Shown one piece after another: positions 10,140-20,601 of a stretch of DNA of 64,000 bases; position 1 is the stretch's first letter, and every line of letters starts with the position of its first letter. This DNA comes from Conchocele bisecta (Eukaryota; Mollusca; Bivalvia; Lucinida; Thyasiridae): the NCBI GenBank assembly GCA_029237695.1, contig CM055274.1, forward strand, positions 65,407,484-65,471,483, given 5' to 3'. The translations under genes and the position numbers were made by a program. The notes under the pieces are model-generated. The model searched no databases. It was not told the DNA's origin and saw only the letters and a list, made by a program, of their open reading frames with translations.

Positions 10140-10203
10140 CAATTATTGACTAGTGAGCCATAGAATATCAGATTATATTCTATGGCTCACTAGTCAATAA
10201 TTG
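10140..10203. repeat. Perfect 29-bp-arm palindrome
   Basis: Arms 10140-10168 and 10175-10203 are perfectly complementary with a 6-nt loop (CAGATT). The left arm begins CAATTATTGACTAGTGAGCC. The homologous palindrome at 40690-40753 carries arm mismatches, so the present copy is intact while its duplicate has begun to decay. Confidence 0.85.
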
Positions 10204-11175
10204 TTTTATTATATGATAATAGTCTGTATATAGCACTTACGACCTTATGCTACTAGACAAAAATTGAAAAAGAATTTGAAAAAAAAAATGAAAAAAGAAA
10301 ATGGAAAAAAAAAGTTTAATAATTAAAAATAATAATGTTGCTACTGGAGCCCAGAATTTTTTTTTAATAGTCCTATATTTATCTACATATATCTGCACAG
10401 GTCCACATAATGCCACAATATTTTCAACACAGTTTACGGAAATGTAATAAAAAAAATAATAAAATAATAATAATGCTCGCTACTGGAGCCCAGAATTTTT
10501 GTTAATAGTCCTATATTTATCTACATATATCTGCACAGGTCCACATACTGCCACAATATTGTCAACACAGTTTACGGAAATGTAATAATGTACCTGTATA
10601 AATTACCTGTAATAAGTTAGTGGTCAGTTAAAAAATTGAAAAAGAATGTAAAAAAAAAATGGAAAAATAAAAATTAAATTAAAAAAAAATAAAAGAATAA
10701 TGCTCCCTACTGGAGCCCAGAAGGTTTTTTAATAGTCCTATATTTATCTACATATCATATATACACAGGTCCACATATTGCCACAATATTTTCAACACAG
10801 TTTACGGAAATGTAATATAATCATTTACCTGTATAAATTACCTGTAAGTTGTCAGTGGTCAGTTGCACATGCTAGCACATGCACAGGTGAATAGTCTGTA
10901 TATAGCACTTACGACCTTATGCTATAGACAAAAATTGAAAAATAATTTGAAAAAAAAAATGAAAAAAAAAAAATGAAAAAAAAAAATGGAAAAAAAAAGT
11001 TTAAAAATAATAATGCTTGCTACTGGAGCCCAAAATTTTTTTTTAATAGTCCTATATTTATCTACATATATCTGCACAGGTCCACATAATGCCACAATAT
11101 TTTCAATGTAATATCCAATGTAGTAATTTACCCTGTTATAAAATTACTGTGGTAAACAGAGGTCAAGCACTGGAC
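10204..11175. repeat. A-rich dispersed repeat with four TACTGGAGCCCAGAA blocks
   Basis: Poly-A-rich segments (GAAAAAGAATTTGAAAAAAA) alternate with a conserved block: CTACTGGAGCCCAGAATTTT, TAATAGTCCTATATTTATCT, CTGCACAGGTCCACATAATG and CACAGTTTACGGAAATGTAA. Four copies are present; further copies are at 40.75-41.38 kb, 42.40 kb and 45.44 kb. There is no coding capacity. Confidence 0.6.
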
Positions 11176-12003
11176 ATTTGCACATGCTAGCCCATGCTAG
11201 CACATTGTTCTCCCAGTCTCTATTGTTCTCTCTACAGGTAAGGTGTACAGAGCACACGAGAAAAGGTGTACAGAGCAGACGAGAAAACAGGTCTTCATGC
11301 ATTATTGTCCAGTTTGTAGAGTGCGCAAAACAAAAAAGGGAGATAACTAAAAAATTAGCTATGCAAGAGTTGTCATTCTTGTGCGTGACACACCTCCGGG
11401 TCGTGGTCTATGTATGTGTGAAGTTTCATGAAAATATTCCAAAGGGTGGTCGAGTTATGCTCCGGACAGGAAATCAGTGAGCGAAAACAAAAAAGGGAGA
11501 TAGCTAAAAAATTGGCTATGCAAGAGTTGTCATTCTTGTGCACGACACACCTTCGGTTCGTGGTCTAATTGAATGTGTTAAGTTTCATAAAAATATTCTA
11601 AAGGGTGGTCGAGTTATGGTCAATCAGTGCGCGAAACAAAAAAGGGAGATAACTAAAAAATTAGCTATGCAAGAGTTGTCATTCTTGTGCGCGACACACC
11701 TTCGGGTCGTGGTCTATGCATGTGTGAAGTTTCATGAAAATATTCCAAAGGGTGGTGGAGTTATGCTCCGGACACGAAATCAGTGCGAGAAACAAAAAAG
11801 TGAGATAACTAAAAAATTAGCTATGCAAGAGTTGTCATTCTTGTGCGCGACACACCTTCGGGTCGTGGTCTATGCATGTGTGAAGTTTCATGAAAATATT
11901 CCAAAGGGTGTTCGAGTTATGCTCCGGACAAGAAGTGTCTGCGGCGGACGCGGCGTGCTGTCAAATCCATAGTATCCCCCGACGGAGTCCAGGGGATACA
12001 ATT
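11176..12003 (+). mobile_element. Family 2 helentron-like element: 138-bp core and terminal hairpin
   Basis: A leader with the duplicated AAGGTGTACAGAGCA(C/G)ACGAGAA is followed by four 138-bp units and a right end: GGCGGACGCGGCGTGCTG, TCAAATCCATAGTATCCCCC, then a hairpin whose GTATCCCCC pairs with GGGGATAC. Because the unit is a multiple of three it keeps frames open (for example 11538-11972), but these are repeat artefacts and not genes. Confidence 0.6.
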
Positions 12004-12540
12004 ATAATACATTCACCCAAGATTTAAGGATTCAAACACACCAAGATTGTGACCTTGACCCTGTGCTTAGCGGAGGCGGGACGATTGTGGATTTTTCACA
12101 GGGCGGTACAGGATCATTAGAGTAATGTGTGTGTGAAATATCAAGCAGATCTGTGCAAGAAAACAGAAATTATAAGCCATTTACCCGAGCGTTAAAGTTT
12201 CAAACGCACCAAGTCTGTGACCTTGACCCTGGGCTTAGCGGGGGCGGGACGAATGTGGATTTGTCGCAGGGAGTCAAAGAACCATTGGAGCAATGTGTGT
12301 GTGAAATGTGAAGCAGATCCGAGCAAGGAAACAGAAATTACTAGAAATGTGGCCTGTCAGCACACGAATGCCCCCGCTGGCAGCCAAAGAAAACAAAGCA
12401 TATTTGATTACAAGCCATTTACCCGAGCGTTAACGTTTTGAACGCACCAAGTCTGTGACCTTGACCCTGGGCTTAGCGGGGGTGGGACGAATGTGGATTT
12501 GTCACAGGGCGGTAGAGGACTGCACTTTGTGCAGGCGAGC
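12004..12540. repeat. BIV160-like tandem repeat, subfamily D, with a family 1 left end
   Basis: Three to four 167-bp units (TGTGACCTTGACCCTG, GTGTGTGAAATGTGAAGCAG). A family 1 left end, CTAGAAATGTGGCCTGTCAG, is embedded at 12344. The units match the inverted array at 42.55-45.36 kb. A short hairpin end, TGCACTTTGTGCAGGCGAGC, closes the block. Confidence 0.6.
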
Positions 12541-12930
12541 TAAAAATGAAACGGAGTTAACTATCAATCATTCATACCAAGTTTCGTCGAAATCGGTCTG
12601 GCGGTTCATGAGAAGAAGATTTTTTAAGAGTTTTACCTACTTTTCAATGGCGGCCATCTTGGATCAGGCGATGACCTCCATTTTAACAAATATGAAAAGG
12701 CTACACCAACAGAGCATAACTGTGATTCAACTTTATGAAAATCTGTAACAGCACACGATTCTCACAAAATGTTGCAAAACAGCCTATTTTGGCAGCCATT
12801 TTGAAATATATTGCCATTTTCTCATTTGATTAAATGTAAGATGTATTCTAAATCATTTTACATTCAAACCGTGACTGAATTATAGCAATTTACCCAGTTA
12901 ATATTGATAAGACTGAAAGTTAACGGTCTT
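12541..12930. repeat. Family 4 core fragment, then unassigned AT-rich DNA
   Basis: 12541-12710 is a diverged family 4 core fragment (ACCAAGTTTCGTCGAAATCG, GGCGGCCATCTTGGATCAGG, TTTTAACAAATATGAAAAGG). From about 12711 to 12930 I see no recognisable feature. Confidence 0.5.
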
Positions 12931-13600
12931 TACATGGGGGGGAGGGGGGGGGGGGGGGGGAGGAGGATCTGGGCTGGGTTGTGGGTTGTGGTGGGTCGTG
13001 GATTTGCTACAGCATAATAGAGGTCATCAAATGAATGCATTTATAAAATAGCAAGGTGTACCATGAAAAGAAACATAAATTATACAAAATTTAACCCAAC
13101 GCTAAGTATATGAACGCACTAAGTTGGTGATTTTCTACAGCATGATAGCTATTCACATGAGGAATGCATGTATGAATGTGCTAAGTTTCGACCTTGACCT
13201 TGGGGAAAGGGGTGGGGTGGGGGGGGGGGGGGGGGGGTGGGTAGAAACAGAAGTTACAAAATGACATTTACTCCAACATTAAGTTTATGATGTTGATCTT
13301 GGGGAAAGGGGTGGGGGGGTGGGGGGTGGGGGGAGGGCTCATGGATTTGCTGTAGCACAATAGAGGATCATCAGATGAATGCATGTATGATATATCAAAG
13401 TGTTCCCGGTAAATAAACAGAAGTTACACAACATTTACCCCAACGTTAAGTTTATGAACATGTTAAGTTTGTGACCTTGACCTTGGGGTAAGGGTTGGGT
13501 GGTGGGTCGTGGAATTTCTACAGCATGATAGAGGATCACTGTAAATAAACAGAAGTTACACATTTACTGCAACGTTAAGCTCAAAAACATCACAAATTGA
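12931..13600. repeat. BIV160-like subfamily B with G-runs
   Basis: Four diverged units with CCCCAACGTTAAGTTTATGA and GTGACCTTGACCTTGGGG. Three carry long G tracts (about 20 G around 12940-12960, further runs at 13205-13235 and 13305-13335). Such runs are prone to slippage and to consensus error. Confidence 0.6.
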
Positions 13601-13865
13601 ATATCTGAGACATAGCACTTTTAAATTGCTGTTATCAAGTTATATTTAATTCTGTAAACATGTACACATGTGTGAACTTTATTCTCGACAGTAATGTCTA
13701 CAGTGTAGGGCTTTTAGATATTACTGTCTAGAATAAAATTCACAATTCTACAGTGTAGGGCTTTCAGATATTACTGTCGAAAATAAAGACGCTTCTACCT
13801 GTCGAGAATAAAGTCCACAAATGCGTACATGTTTCCAAAATGAAGTCAGGAATGGAGAGCCATAC
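13601..13865. other. Probable ILK intron with a short duplicated hairpin block
   Basis: In gene sense (minus strand) this lies just downstream of the ILK exon donor. It contains two copies of a ~55-bp block with CTACAGTGTAGGGCTTTTAG, each flanked by GACAGTAAT and ATTACTGTC, so each copy can fold back. I see nothing coding. Confidence 0.4.
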
Positions 13866-13965
13866 CTTCTGGTGCCATATAGGCCGGCGAGTAAAGTTTG
13901 CCCCGCTCGTGGAAGGAGAATGTGTAGTCGGCCATGTTGATCCTGGCCGTGAGATCCTCGTCAAT
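13866..13965 (-). CDS. ilk: Integrin-linked kinase exon (pseudokinase APE region)
   Basis: Read on the minus strand, 33 codons plus one base encode IDEDLTARINMADYTFSF followed by HERGKLYSPAYMAPE. This corresponds to the segment of integrin-linked kinase after the degenerate catalytic loop: an IDED-L/M-TARI-M-D block, a short variable stretch and an APE motif in kinase subdomain VIII. ILK is a focal-adhesion pseudokinase that binds PINCH and parvin and links integrins to actin. The acceptor is TTGCAG/ATTGAC and the donor is GAAG/GTATGG, giving a phase 0 entry and phase 1 exit. Upstream in gene sense, a 33-bp minisatellite stops three bases from the acceptor. No neighbouring ILK exon was recognised to the left, so the following intron is longer than about 13.8 kb. 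The assignment rests on one exon read by eye. Confidence 0.8.
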
Positions 13966-13968
13966 CTG

Positions 13969-14167
13969 CAACACACGGCCACTAATCAGTCACATTACAG
14001 TTGATACACAGCAACTAGTCATTAAAATTACAGTTAACACACGGCGACTAATCACTGACATTACAGTCGACAAAAAGCGACTAATCACTGACATTACAGT
14101 CAACACACGGTGACTAATCACTGACATTACAGTCAACACACAGTGACTAATCACTGACATTCCAGGT
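13969..14167. repeat. 33-bp minisatellite, block 1
   Basis: About six units of ACTAATCACTGACATTACAG plus TCAACACACGGCG. The block abuts the acceptor of the ILK exon and is cut on the right by the LTR retrotransposon at CCAGGT. The same unit in the same orientation continues at 24700, 32388, 46035 and 47058. Confidence 0.85.
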
Positions 14168-16675
14168 TGTCAAGGTCATTACCAAGGTCAGGAATGATCG
14201 AGACAAATTGTCTCCCCTATTATCATATGAACCAAGTATACTTCAATTGTTATGACGTTATGCCCAATATAGCTTGATCTGACGAACGAAAAGTGGTAAC
14301 AATGAAGTTGAAGTGTAAGGGATAAGCTAGAGTAGATAAGTACACGTAGTCACTTAATCACTTATAATGTACACTATATTACATGGGGAACACACAGGAA
14401 TACATGATACATTGATATGCGAACATCACTGTACTGTGCATGGTACTAGCCAATCGACTTTTATACTTTAACGCAACTTAAAAGCTATAGACAAATAAAC
14501 TCAGTATGTGGTATCTCAATGGTCCAGTAGTGGACAATAGTATGAATGCACAAGTACTTTGATGATCGCTAATCAAAGTGAAATAACATACAAGTATAAC
14601 ATGGCAGAACGAACATTGGAGGACAAATGACAATCATCTGAGCTACCCCCAGTGCTGGCGTATCTCAATAGATAGTGGTAACCTCTGAGTATCAAGGTCC
14701 CAAGGTCTGCCTCACCCGCAGTATGAGGTCTAGTCACCAATATGGCTATTATCCAACTCCAAGTGGATTAATCCATAAACAATATATGTAGTCTTACTAC
14801 AATCCCTTAGCCATGATATGCCATGATAGGAGTATTACCATACACTATCAAAGTATACATATGTATTGCCTATGCAATGTATTTCCAAAGTCTGAATGTC
14901 ATAAGTCAAAGCCGGATGTGGTTACAACACATGATAGTCAATAACGATAATGTTCCGGAAGCTGGTACCGGAAGTAAAGTTCCAAAGGTAGTATTATTTC
15001 CGGAAATGATGGACCAGATGTAAAGTTCCTATGGTATCACTCGATTGTAGCAACCCGGATGTGGTGGACCGGATGTAAAGTATCCATGGTGAATCAATGG
15101 GTTGTAATACCGGAAGTGGTAGACCAGATGTAAAGTTCCGATATAATACAAATGGCGATTATCACGTTGGCTAAGACGCCGGGAAAAGTTTCACTTAGGT
15201 GACATTCAACTCGGTGGTAGTATAATGATATGATATGTGTGTATGGCGTTTCACTTCACTAATCTATGGCTGTGACTGTCTGCTGAACGCGATGTAGCAA
15301 TCACACACTGCTCTATACAGGCCTGTACCCGGAGCTGCTACACACACTGCGCCAGACAGACGTACGGACACTCGGACGACCCGGTACTCTGCACTGACTG
15401 GGGTCTGCCCTCAACGAGTGGACCAAAACGTCCAATGTGGCTCGCTGGAGCGATCTCAAGAGGCTACAAAATGAAATGAGCCTCCAATTACTGGACGAAT
15501 ACGCACAGACAGACAGACAGGATGTACAACGGACTAAAACGGGAATCGAACAACGGCAAATCACAGCTGAAATAAAATGTTGTAGGTACATACCAAAATC
15601 CTCCGTGTCACTGGTGAATACAGTACTATTCTTCTGTTACCAGAAAATATGTGTCCCACCAACACATAGCGAGACATCGCTTATATACGCACCAGTGAAA
15701 TCACGCACGGAATAATGGATATGCCTACCCCTCGTTCGACATTTCACATAAATATTACAAAACCATGGCTTTTGCCATTTCACCCGTGGGTTATATTTGG
15801 CATAAATATATGTTCCCACGCCATAAATTCAACCAAACTAGTGTACAGCCCTCGCGGAATAAATACCATCCAACATGGTATATCCCACACTACCATAAAT
15901 CTGTACACTATAGACCCAGATCTCATAATCCGAAATCTACTCGACTGGTCTCGACATGCGAAGGTCGCTTTTTGGCCCCGCCAAACCCCTCCATATCGGT
16001 CCTACAGGCTGTACACTCAAATGAGAGTGTAGCACATACTAAACTCAAATATCGTGGTCATTTACGGAAATATCACGACACAAAGCATCACCCGTATGGG
16101 ATCTGATATATCCGTGTTGGCCAGTACCAGGCTATGCTGAAACACTAACCCGTAGCATACATAACAGGGCAGACCATGGTATGGTCTGCGCTATATACTG
16201 GCTTCACCTACAGAAGGTCCCTTATCTGGTGAACAACTGACACGCGGACAAACTCGGCCGGCACGGATAGTGGACATCCATAATACTAAAAGGGGTGTTT
16301 TCCCTAGCGAAACCAGCACACGCAGTCAACGAGTTCTCTACTACACACATGCATAGTCTGTGGCAAATATGGCGTGACATCAGTAAAACATTGCTCATAA
16401 AATGGACGTGTATTTAAATCCGCAAAAATGACACGCATAAACGTATTTCCACCAATACAACATAAGCCCCGTTATTACACGCACATTGTACATGGCAAAT
16501 GTACATGCTAAATCACAGGTATGTAAAAATCACAGGTGTGTGAAATCACAGGTATGTGGAATCACAGGTATGTGAAATCAATAGTACGCACAACAATACA
16601 ACACAGTACCACACATCACAAATATCCAATTATACGGAAATCCGGAATGTACAAGAATGCACGTGTCACGCGACA
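14168..16675 (-). repeat. 3' LTR of the retrotransposon
   Basis: 2,508 bp. In element sense it begins TGTCGCGTGACACG and ends CCTTGACA, so the termini are TG...CA. It is about 1.4% different from the 5' LTR at 22175-24699 and lacks an 18-bp segment found there near 22450. ORFs of 60-120 codons occur in both LTRs, but nothing recognisable is encoded. A cluster of degenerate repeats around ACCGGATGTAAAGT lies at 14950-15145. Confidence 0.92.
14950..15145. promoter_or_regulatory. Repeated CCGGAAGT/CCGGATGT motifs in the LTR
   Basis: Four imperfect repeats of about 55 bp carry (A)CCGGAAGT or CCGGATGTAAAGT. CCGGAAGT is the consensus of ETS-family sites. The same cluster is in the other LTR near 22975-23165. 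Whether it is the LTR enhancer is inference; no TATA box was assigned. Confidence 0.35.
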
Positions 16676-16687
16676 TATCTCCCCCCT
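16676..16687 (-). other. Polypurine tract
   Basis: On the minus strand AGGGGGGAGATA lies directly against the first bases (TGTCGC) of the 3' LTR, the position of the plus-strand priming site. It is about 60 bp after the end of the RNase H frame. Confidence 0.85.
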
Positions 16688-16745
16688 AAACAAAAAGTGT
16701 TTACACTTTCGTGCATAATCGCGAGACACATTGGCACAGCTGAAT

Positions 16746-18134
16746 CTACCCCGATATCCTGCTCAGGTAGTCTGCCCCCAGATTGTCGGCCCCTTTTATC
16801 GCAACAATACGCATTCGGTAAGGTTGCAGTATCAAGGCCCACCTCATTAGTCGGGAATTTGCAACCTTGGCTTTGTTTAGGTAAACCAACGGTTGGTGGT
16901 CCGTTTCTAGGATAAATTCCCCCCCAAACAAATAACGGTGGAACTTCTCGACCCCCCACACGACTGCCAGACACTCCTTCTCAACTACCGAATAATTGCG
17001 TTCCCTTGGCAACATCTTTTTGCTGGCATACGCTATCGGAAGTGGGATACCATCCTGCTCTTGCAACAGTATTGCCCCTAACCCAATGTCGGAAGCATCC
17101 GTCCTGAGCACGAAAGGTTTGTCTAGTTCGGGCAGTTTCAGAACTGGGTCCCTGGTCAATAATCCCTTGAGGGTAACAAAAGCTTTCTGTTGGGGTGCCC
17201 CCCAGTTGACCTTGTTTGGTTGACCTCTCTTATTAAGGTCAGTTAGCGGGCTCGCTATCTCTGCGAAGTTGGGCATGAACTTCCTATAGAACACGGCTAA
17301 CCCCAGGAAAGCCCTGACCTCCCTCTTTGTCTCAGGGACATTAGCTTCATGAACTGCCTTGACCTTTTCGGGATGGGCCCTTAGTTCTTTCTTACTGCTG
17401 ATAGTATGTCCCAGGCACTCAAGTTGCCTGTACCCAATGCTGCACTTGGAGGGTTTTGCCGTTAGATTTGCATCGGACAATCGGGAGAGGACTTCACTCA
17501 GAGCTCCCAGGTGTTGTTGCCACGTATGGGAGAATATCAAGATGTCATCGACAAAACTGTCTGCATTGTGGACCCCCTTTAATACTTTCCTCATGAGTCT
17601 ACAGAAAGTGGCCTGTGCCGTGACCATTCCAAAGGGCATGACCTTGAACTGGAATAGACCCTGGGGTGCCTCGAAAGCGGAATATTCCCTGGAATTCTCA
17701 TCCAATGGGACCTGCCAGTAGCCCTTACTCAGGTCCAGCTTTGAAAAGTAGCTATGTCCGGCCAACTTAGAGAACATCTCTTCAATATTTGGCATTGGTT
17801 CCGCATCAAACACAGTGACTTTGTTAAGTTGACCGGAAATCAATGCAGAATCGGAGCCCCCCGTCCTTTTCCTAACCAGAATTACTGGGGACGAGTAGGG
17901 TGATTTTGAAGGTTCTATGACACCTAGCTTCAGCATCTCCTCTACTTCCTGGCTGACTGTTTCCCTGACCTTAAATGGGATAGGGTACCCCTTAATTCTT
18001 AATGGGTCTTGCGTTGACAACTTTATCTCATGTTTCTCTATATGGGTGTGTCCTGGTGCGTCCCTCAGGACATGGGTGAATTCCTGTAAGATCTCTTTGA
18101 CTTGGGTCTTTTGTTTCTTGCCTAAATCAGGCCG
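16746..18134 (-). pseudogene. pol: Reverse transcriptase-RNase H of the retrotransposon (frame 2)
   Basis: The frame is open from about 18134; the first in-frame ATG gives 424 residues from 18020. Counted from that ATG, the RT shows FSKLDLSKGYWQVPL near residue 90 and the catalytic FVDD box near 160. RNase H follows with LRTDASDIGLGAILLQ near 305 and FILETDHQPL near 375. It copies the element RNA into DNA and degrades the template in the cytoplasmic particle. It is unusual that RT-RNase H is the last pol module, after integrase. Two close indels appear to have scrambled about seven codons just before QLNKVTVFDAEPMPN, where the family has a conserved Asp-containing block. An upstream shift near 18135 separates it from the integrase spacer. 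Domain identity is certain; activity is unlikely. Confidence 0.9.
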
Positions 18135-18310
18135 ACAGGGTCAACTTTGCTCTCCGTATCGGACTCTAATCCCCTGGGACATAACATGTTCTTCGGCACT
18201 ACACCCACTTGGACTAGGATCCCCTCTACTGTGTCTTCTATCACGGCCGCATTTATTACAGTGAGTATTCCCTTCCCCGGGTGCTCAGGCCTAGTCTCGT
18301 ACTCTTTAAC
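18135..18310 (-). other. Pol spacer read in a third frame (two frameshifts)
   Basis: Between the integrase C-terminus and RT a third minus-strand frame is open (it includes LTVINAAVIEDTVEGILVQV) and ends at a TAG near 18125. Its position and composition suggest it belongs to the polyprotein. The integrase frame leaves it near 18300 and the RT frame picks up near 18135. They could be two mutations or one mutation and one programmed shift; no classic slippery site is obvious. Confidence 0.55.
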
Positions 18311-20601
18311 ATGTTTGCATGAAAGGTTTTCAACTTCCCTCCCATGTCAACCCTATAGTCCCACTCATTAACTACCTCTGTTACGGGGTATGGTCCCTTC
18401 CACCTAAGAAGCAATTTGTTGTTGTCTGTCGGTAGTAGTAGAAGTACCTGATCTGCCACTGCATACTGCCTACTACGGGTCTTACGGTTGTAGTACTTTG
18501 CATACTTTTTGGACGCACTCTTCAAGTTCTCATGCGCGATTTCGCTCGTTTTTTCGAGCCGTTCGCGCAAGTCGAGGACGTACTGATACGTCGTTTTGAC
18601 GTTGTCCTCTATGTCCTTCTCGGACCACAGATCTCTTAGTATACTCTTCGGACCCCGAACGGTCCTTCCGTACAATAGTTCAAACGGTGAGAAAGCCAAA
18701 CTTTCTTGAGGGACTTCGCGATACACGAATAGGAGCGCGTTAATGTATTTGTCCCAATCTTTGGGACGTTCGCTTGCCATTCTACGAAGCATTTGCTTTA
18801 ATGTACCATTGAACCGTTCCACGAGACCGTTACACTGTGGGTGGTACGGTGTCGTGGTTAATTGTCTCAGCGATAACAATCTACTAATTTCCTCCATGAC
18901 TGCCGACGTAAATTGACTACCCTGATCGGTGAGCATCTCCTCGGGGATACCCAGTCTACTGAACATATCCACGAGAGCTTCCGCGACTCGTTCGGCCTCG
19001 ATGCCTGGTAATGGTACCGCTTCTGGGTACCTAGTTGCATAATCAACTAACGTTAGTATGTAACGATTCTTCCGATCAGTAGCTGGAAAAATTGGCCCTA
19101 CAATGTCAACTGCGACTCGTTTGAACAGAGTGTCTATCAACGGCATAGTTCCTAACGGAACCTTGGTGATGTGTCCCTTTGACACAGTCTTTTGACATAT
19201 GTCACAAGACCTACAAAACCGTGTAATGTCACTGCCCACGCCTGGCCAATAAAATTCTGATAACACTCGATCAGTTGTCTTCTTAACCCCTAAATGGCCC
19301 GCCATGATTGATTGATGTGCCACTTTCATCACGGTAGTCCTTAGTGTTTTTGGGACTACCAGCTGATGGTACATCCTACCTGACCCTATCGATTCGAAAT
19401 TACGATACAACAAGTCTTTTCGGTATGCGAATTTCGATTTGTTTCCGTTCTTACTTGACCGTACCGTTCCGTCTTTTGCGTTATTTCGAACCGACATCAA
19501 TGTGACGTCATGTGCCTGCGCCTCTTTGAATTCATCGCGTGATACGCTCGCGATTGCGGTAGGGACTTTGAGGGTCTTATATGATTCGTCTCGGGCTGTC
19601 GTTTGTGACCTAGTTTCAACTGCGCACGATTTTGCGCCTCTAAAATCGGATATCACTGGTAATTCTGACCCGTCTACATTACCTATGGTAACATCATACA
19701 TTGTATCTGTCATGCAAAGGGCTTCTACATGACCTTTAAAAAAAGGTGTATCTAGATCTACCCGGGCGGTAGGAATTCCACTCATTTTGTTCCTATTTAC
19801 CAGCATGCATGTTGAAACCTTGCTTAAAAACTGATCTGGTTGTACTAAACCTTCCCTGACGACCACCCCGGTACACCCAGTATCTCGCATTACTGTGACC
19901 TTTTTCCCATTTAATGTGCCCTCTGCTACGGGTAGCCTATCCATACCAAATGTACATCCGTTAATCAACTCCGGCTGTATCTCGCTACCAGAACATACAA
20001 TAGTGGTGTCGGTATCAACCATACAGAAATGTCCTTGGTTTTCCGCTGGTTGTTCCGTGTTTTGCCATCTACATCTACCTCTGCCTCTAGTGTGCCTTCC
20101 ACTTCTACCTCTATTTCTACCTCTGTACCGACCTCTCTGTTCTTTATCTGCAAAACTTACATGTTTCTCTTCCTCGACTGCTGCTGCTTTGTAAGCTGAG
20201 GACCGGTCACGTTTAGGACAATCGTAGGACATGTGACCTTCTTTGCCACAATGGTAACATGTCCCGCGATGCCTATCATAGCCGTTCCTGCTGGTACTTC
20301 TGTCATAACTGCCTCTACTCGGGCTTCTATCATAACTACCCCTACTTGGGCTTCTATTTTGGTCTCTATTCTGATATCTGTCTCGACTCCTATCTCGACT
20401 CCTATCTCTGGATCGATTATCTGCACTACTTACCTTGCGCCTCTGGTTATCTACTGACCTGTACTCATTTCTGTTGCTAGTACTGTTCCTCTGAACTACA
20501 TACTTGCTACCTCCTCTAGCTTCTGCAAAGTAATCTGCCTGAACCGCCATCTGATCTATCGAGTCAAATGTTTTCTCTTTGAGAAAATAAGTAGAGCTCA
20601 C
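18256..20601 (-). CDS. pol: Gag C-terminus, protease and integrase polyprotein
   Basis: 781 codons from the first ATG. Near residue 115 is a CCHC zinc knuckle, CYHCGKEGHMSYDC, preceded by an Arg/Ser-rich repeat region (RDRSRDRSRDR, SPSRGSYDRS). Near 238 is the aspartic protease signature DTGCTGVVV. Near 425 the integrase zinc-binding HHCC domain begins at HQSIMAGHLG and ends CRSCDICQK. The catalytic core has D in VAVDIVGP (~494), D in LTDQGSQF (~554) and E in NGLVERFNG (~591), with 35 residues between the last two. The polyprotein would be cleaved to give nucleocapsid, protease and the enzyme that inserts the cDNA. It continues Gag after an apparent frameshift near 20590 and ends at a stop before the RT frame. 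Confidence 0.92.
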   Translation of the reverse strand: MSSTYFLKEKTFDSIDQMAVQADYFAEARGGSKYVVQRNSTSNRNEYRSVDNQRRKVSSADNRSRDRSRDRSRDRYQNRDQNRSPSRGSYDRSPSRGSYDRSTSRNGYDRHRGTCYHCGKEGHMSYDCPKRDRSSAYKAAAVEEEKHVSFADKEQRGRYRGRNRGRSGRHTRGRGRCRWQNTEQPAENQGHFCMVDTDTTIVCSGSEIQPELINGCTFGMDRLPVAEGTLNGKKVTVMRDTGCTGVVVREGLVQPDQFLSKVSTCMLVNRNKMSGIPTARVDLDTPFFKGHVEALCMTDTMYDVTIGNVDGSELPVISDFRGAKSCAVETRSQTTARDESYKTLKVPTAIASVSRDEFKEAQAHDVTLMSVRNNAKDGTVRSSKNGNKSKFAYRKDLLYRNFESIGSGRMYHQLVVPKTLRTTVMKVAHQSIMAGHLGVKKTTDRVLSEFYWPGVGSDITRFCRSCDICQKTVSKGHITKVPLGTMPLIDTLFKRVAVDIVGPIFPATDRKNRYILTLVDYATRYPEAVPLPGIEAERVAEALVDMFSRLGIPEEMLTDQGSQFTSAVMEEISRLLSLRQLTTTPYHPQCNGLVERFNGTLKQMLRRMASERPKDWDKYINALLFVYREVPQESLAFSPFELLYGRTVRGPKSILRDLWSEKDIEDNVKTTYQYVLDLRERLEKTSEIAHENLKSASKKYAKYYNRKTRSRQYAVADQVLLLLPTDNNKLLLRWKGPYPVTEVVNEWDYRVDMGGKLKTFHANMLKSTRLGLSTRGREYSL

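Noticed and set aside
11538..11972. 144-codon frame in the 138-bp repeats
   Set aside because: The same peptide recurs wherever the repeat occurs; the unit length is a multiple of three. A repeat artefact.
15437..16106. ORFs inside the LTRs as extra retroviral genes
   Set aside because: They appear in both LTRs, are short, overlap in several frames and show no recognisable domain.
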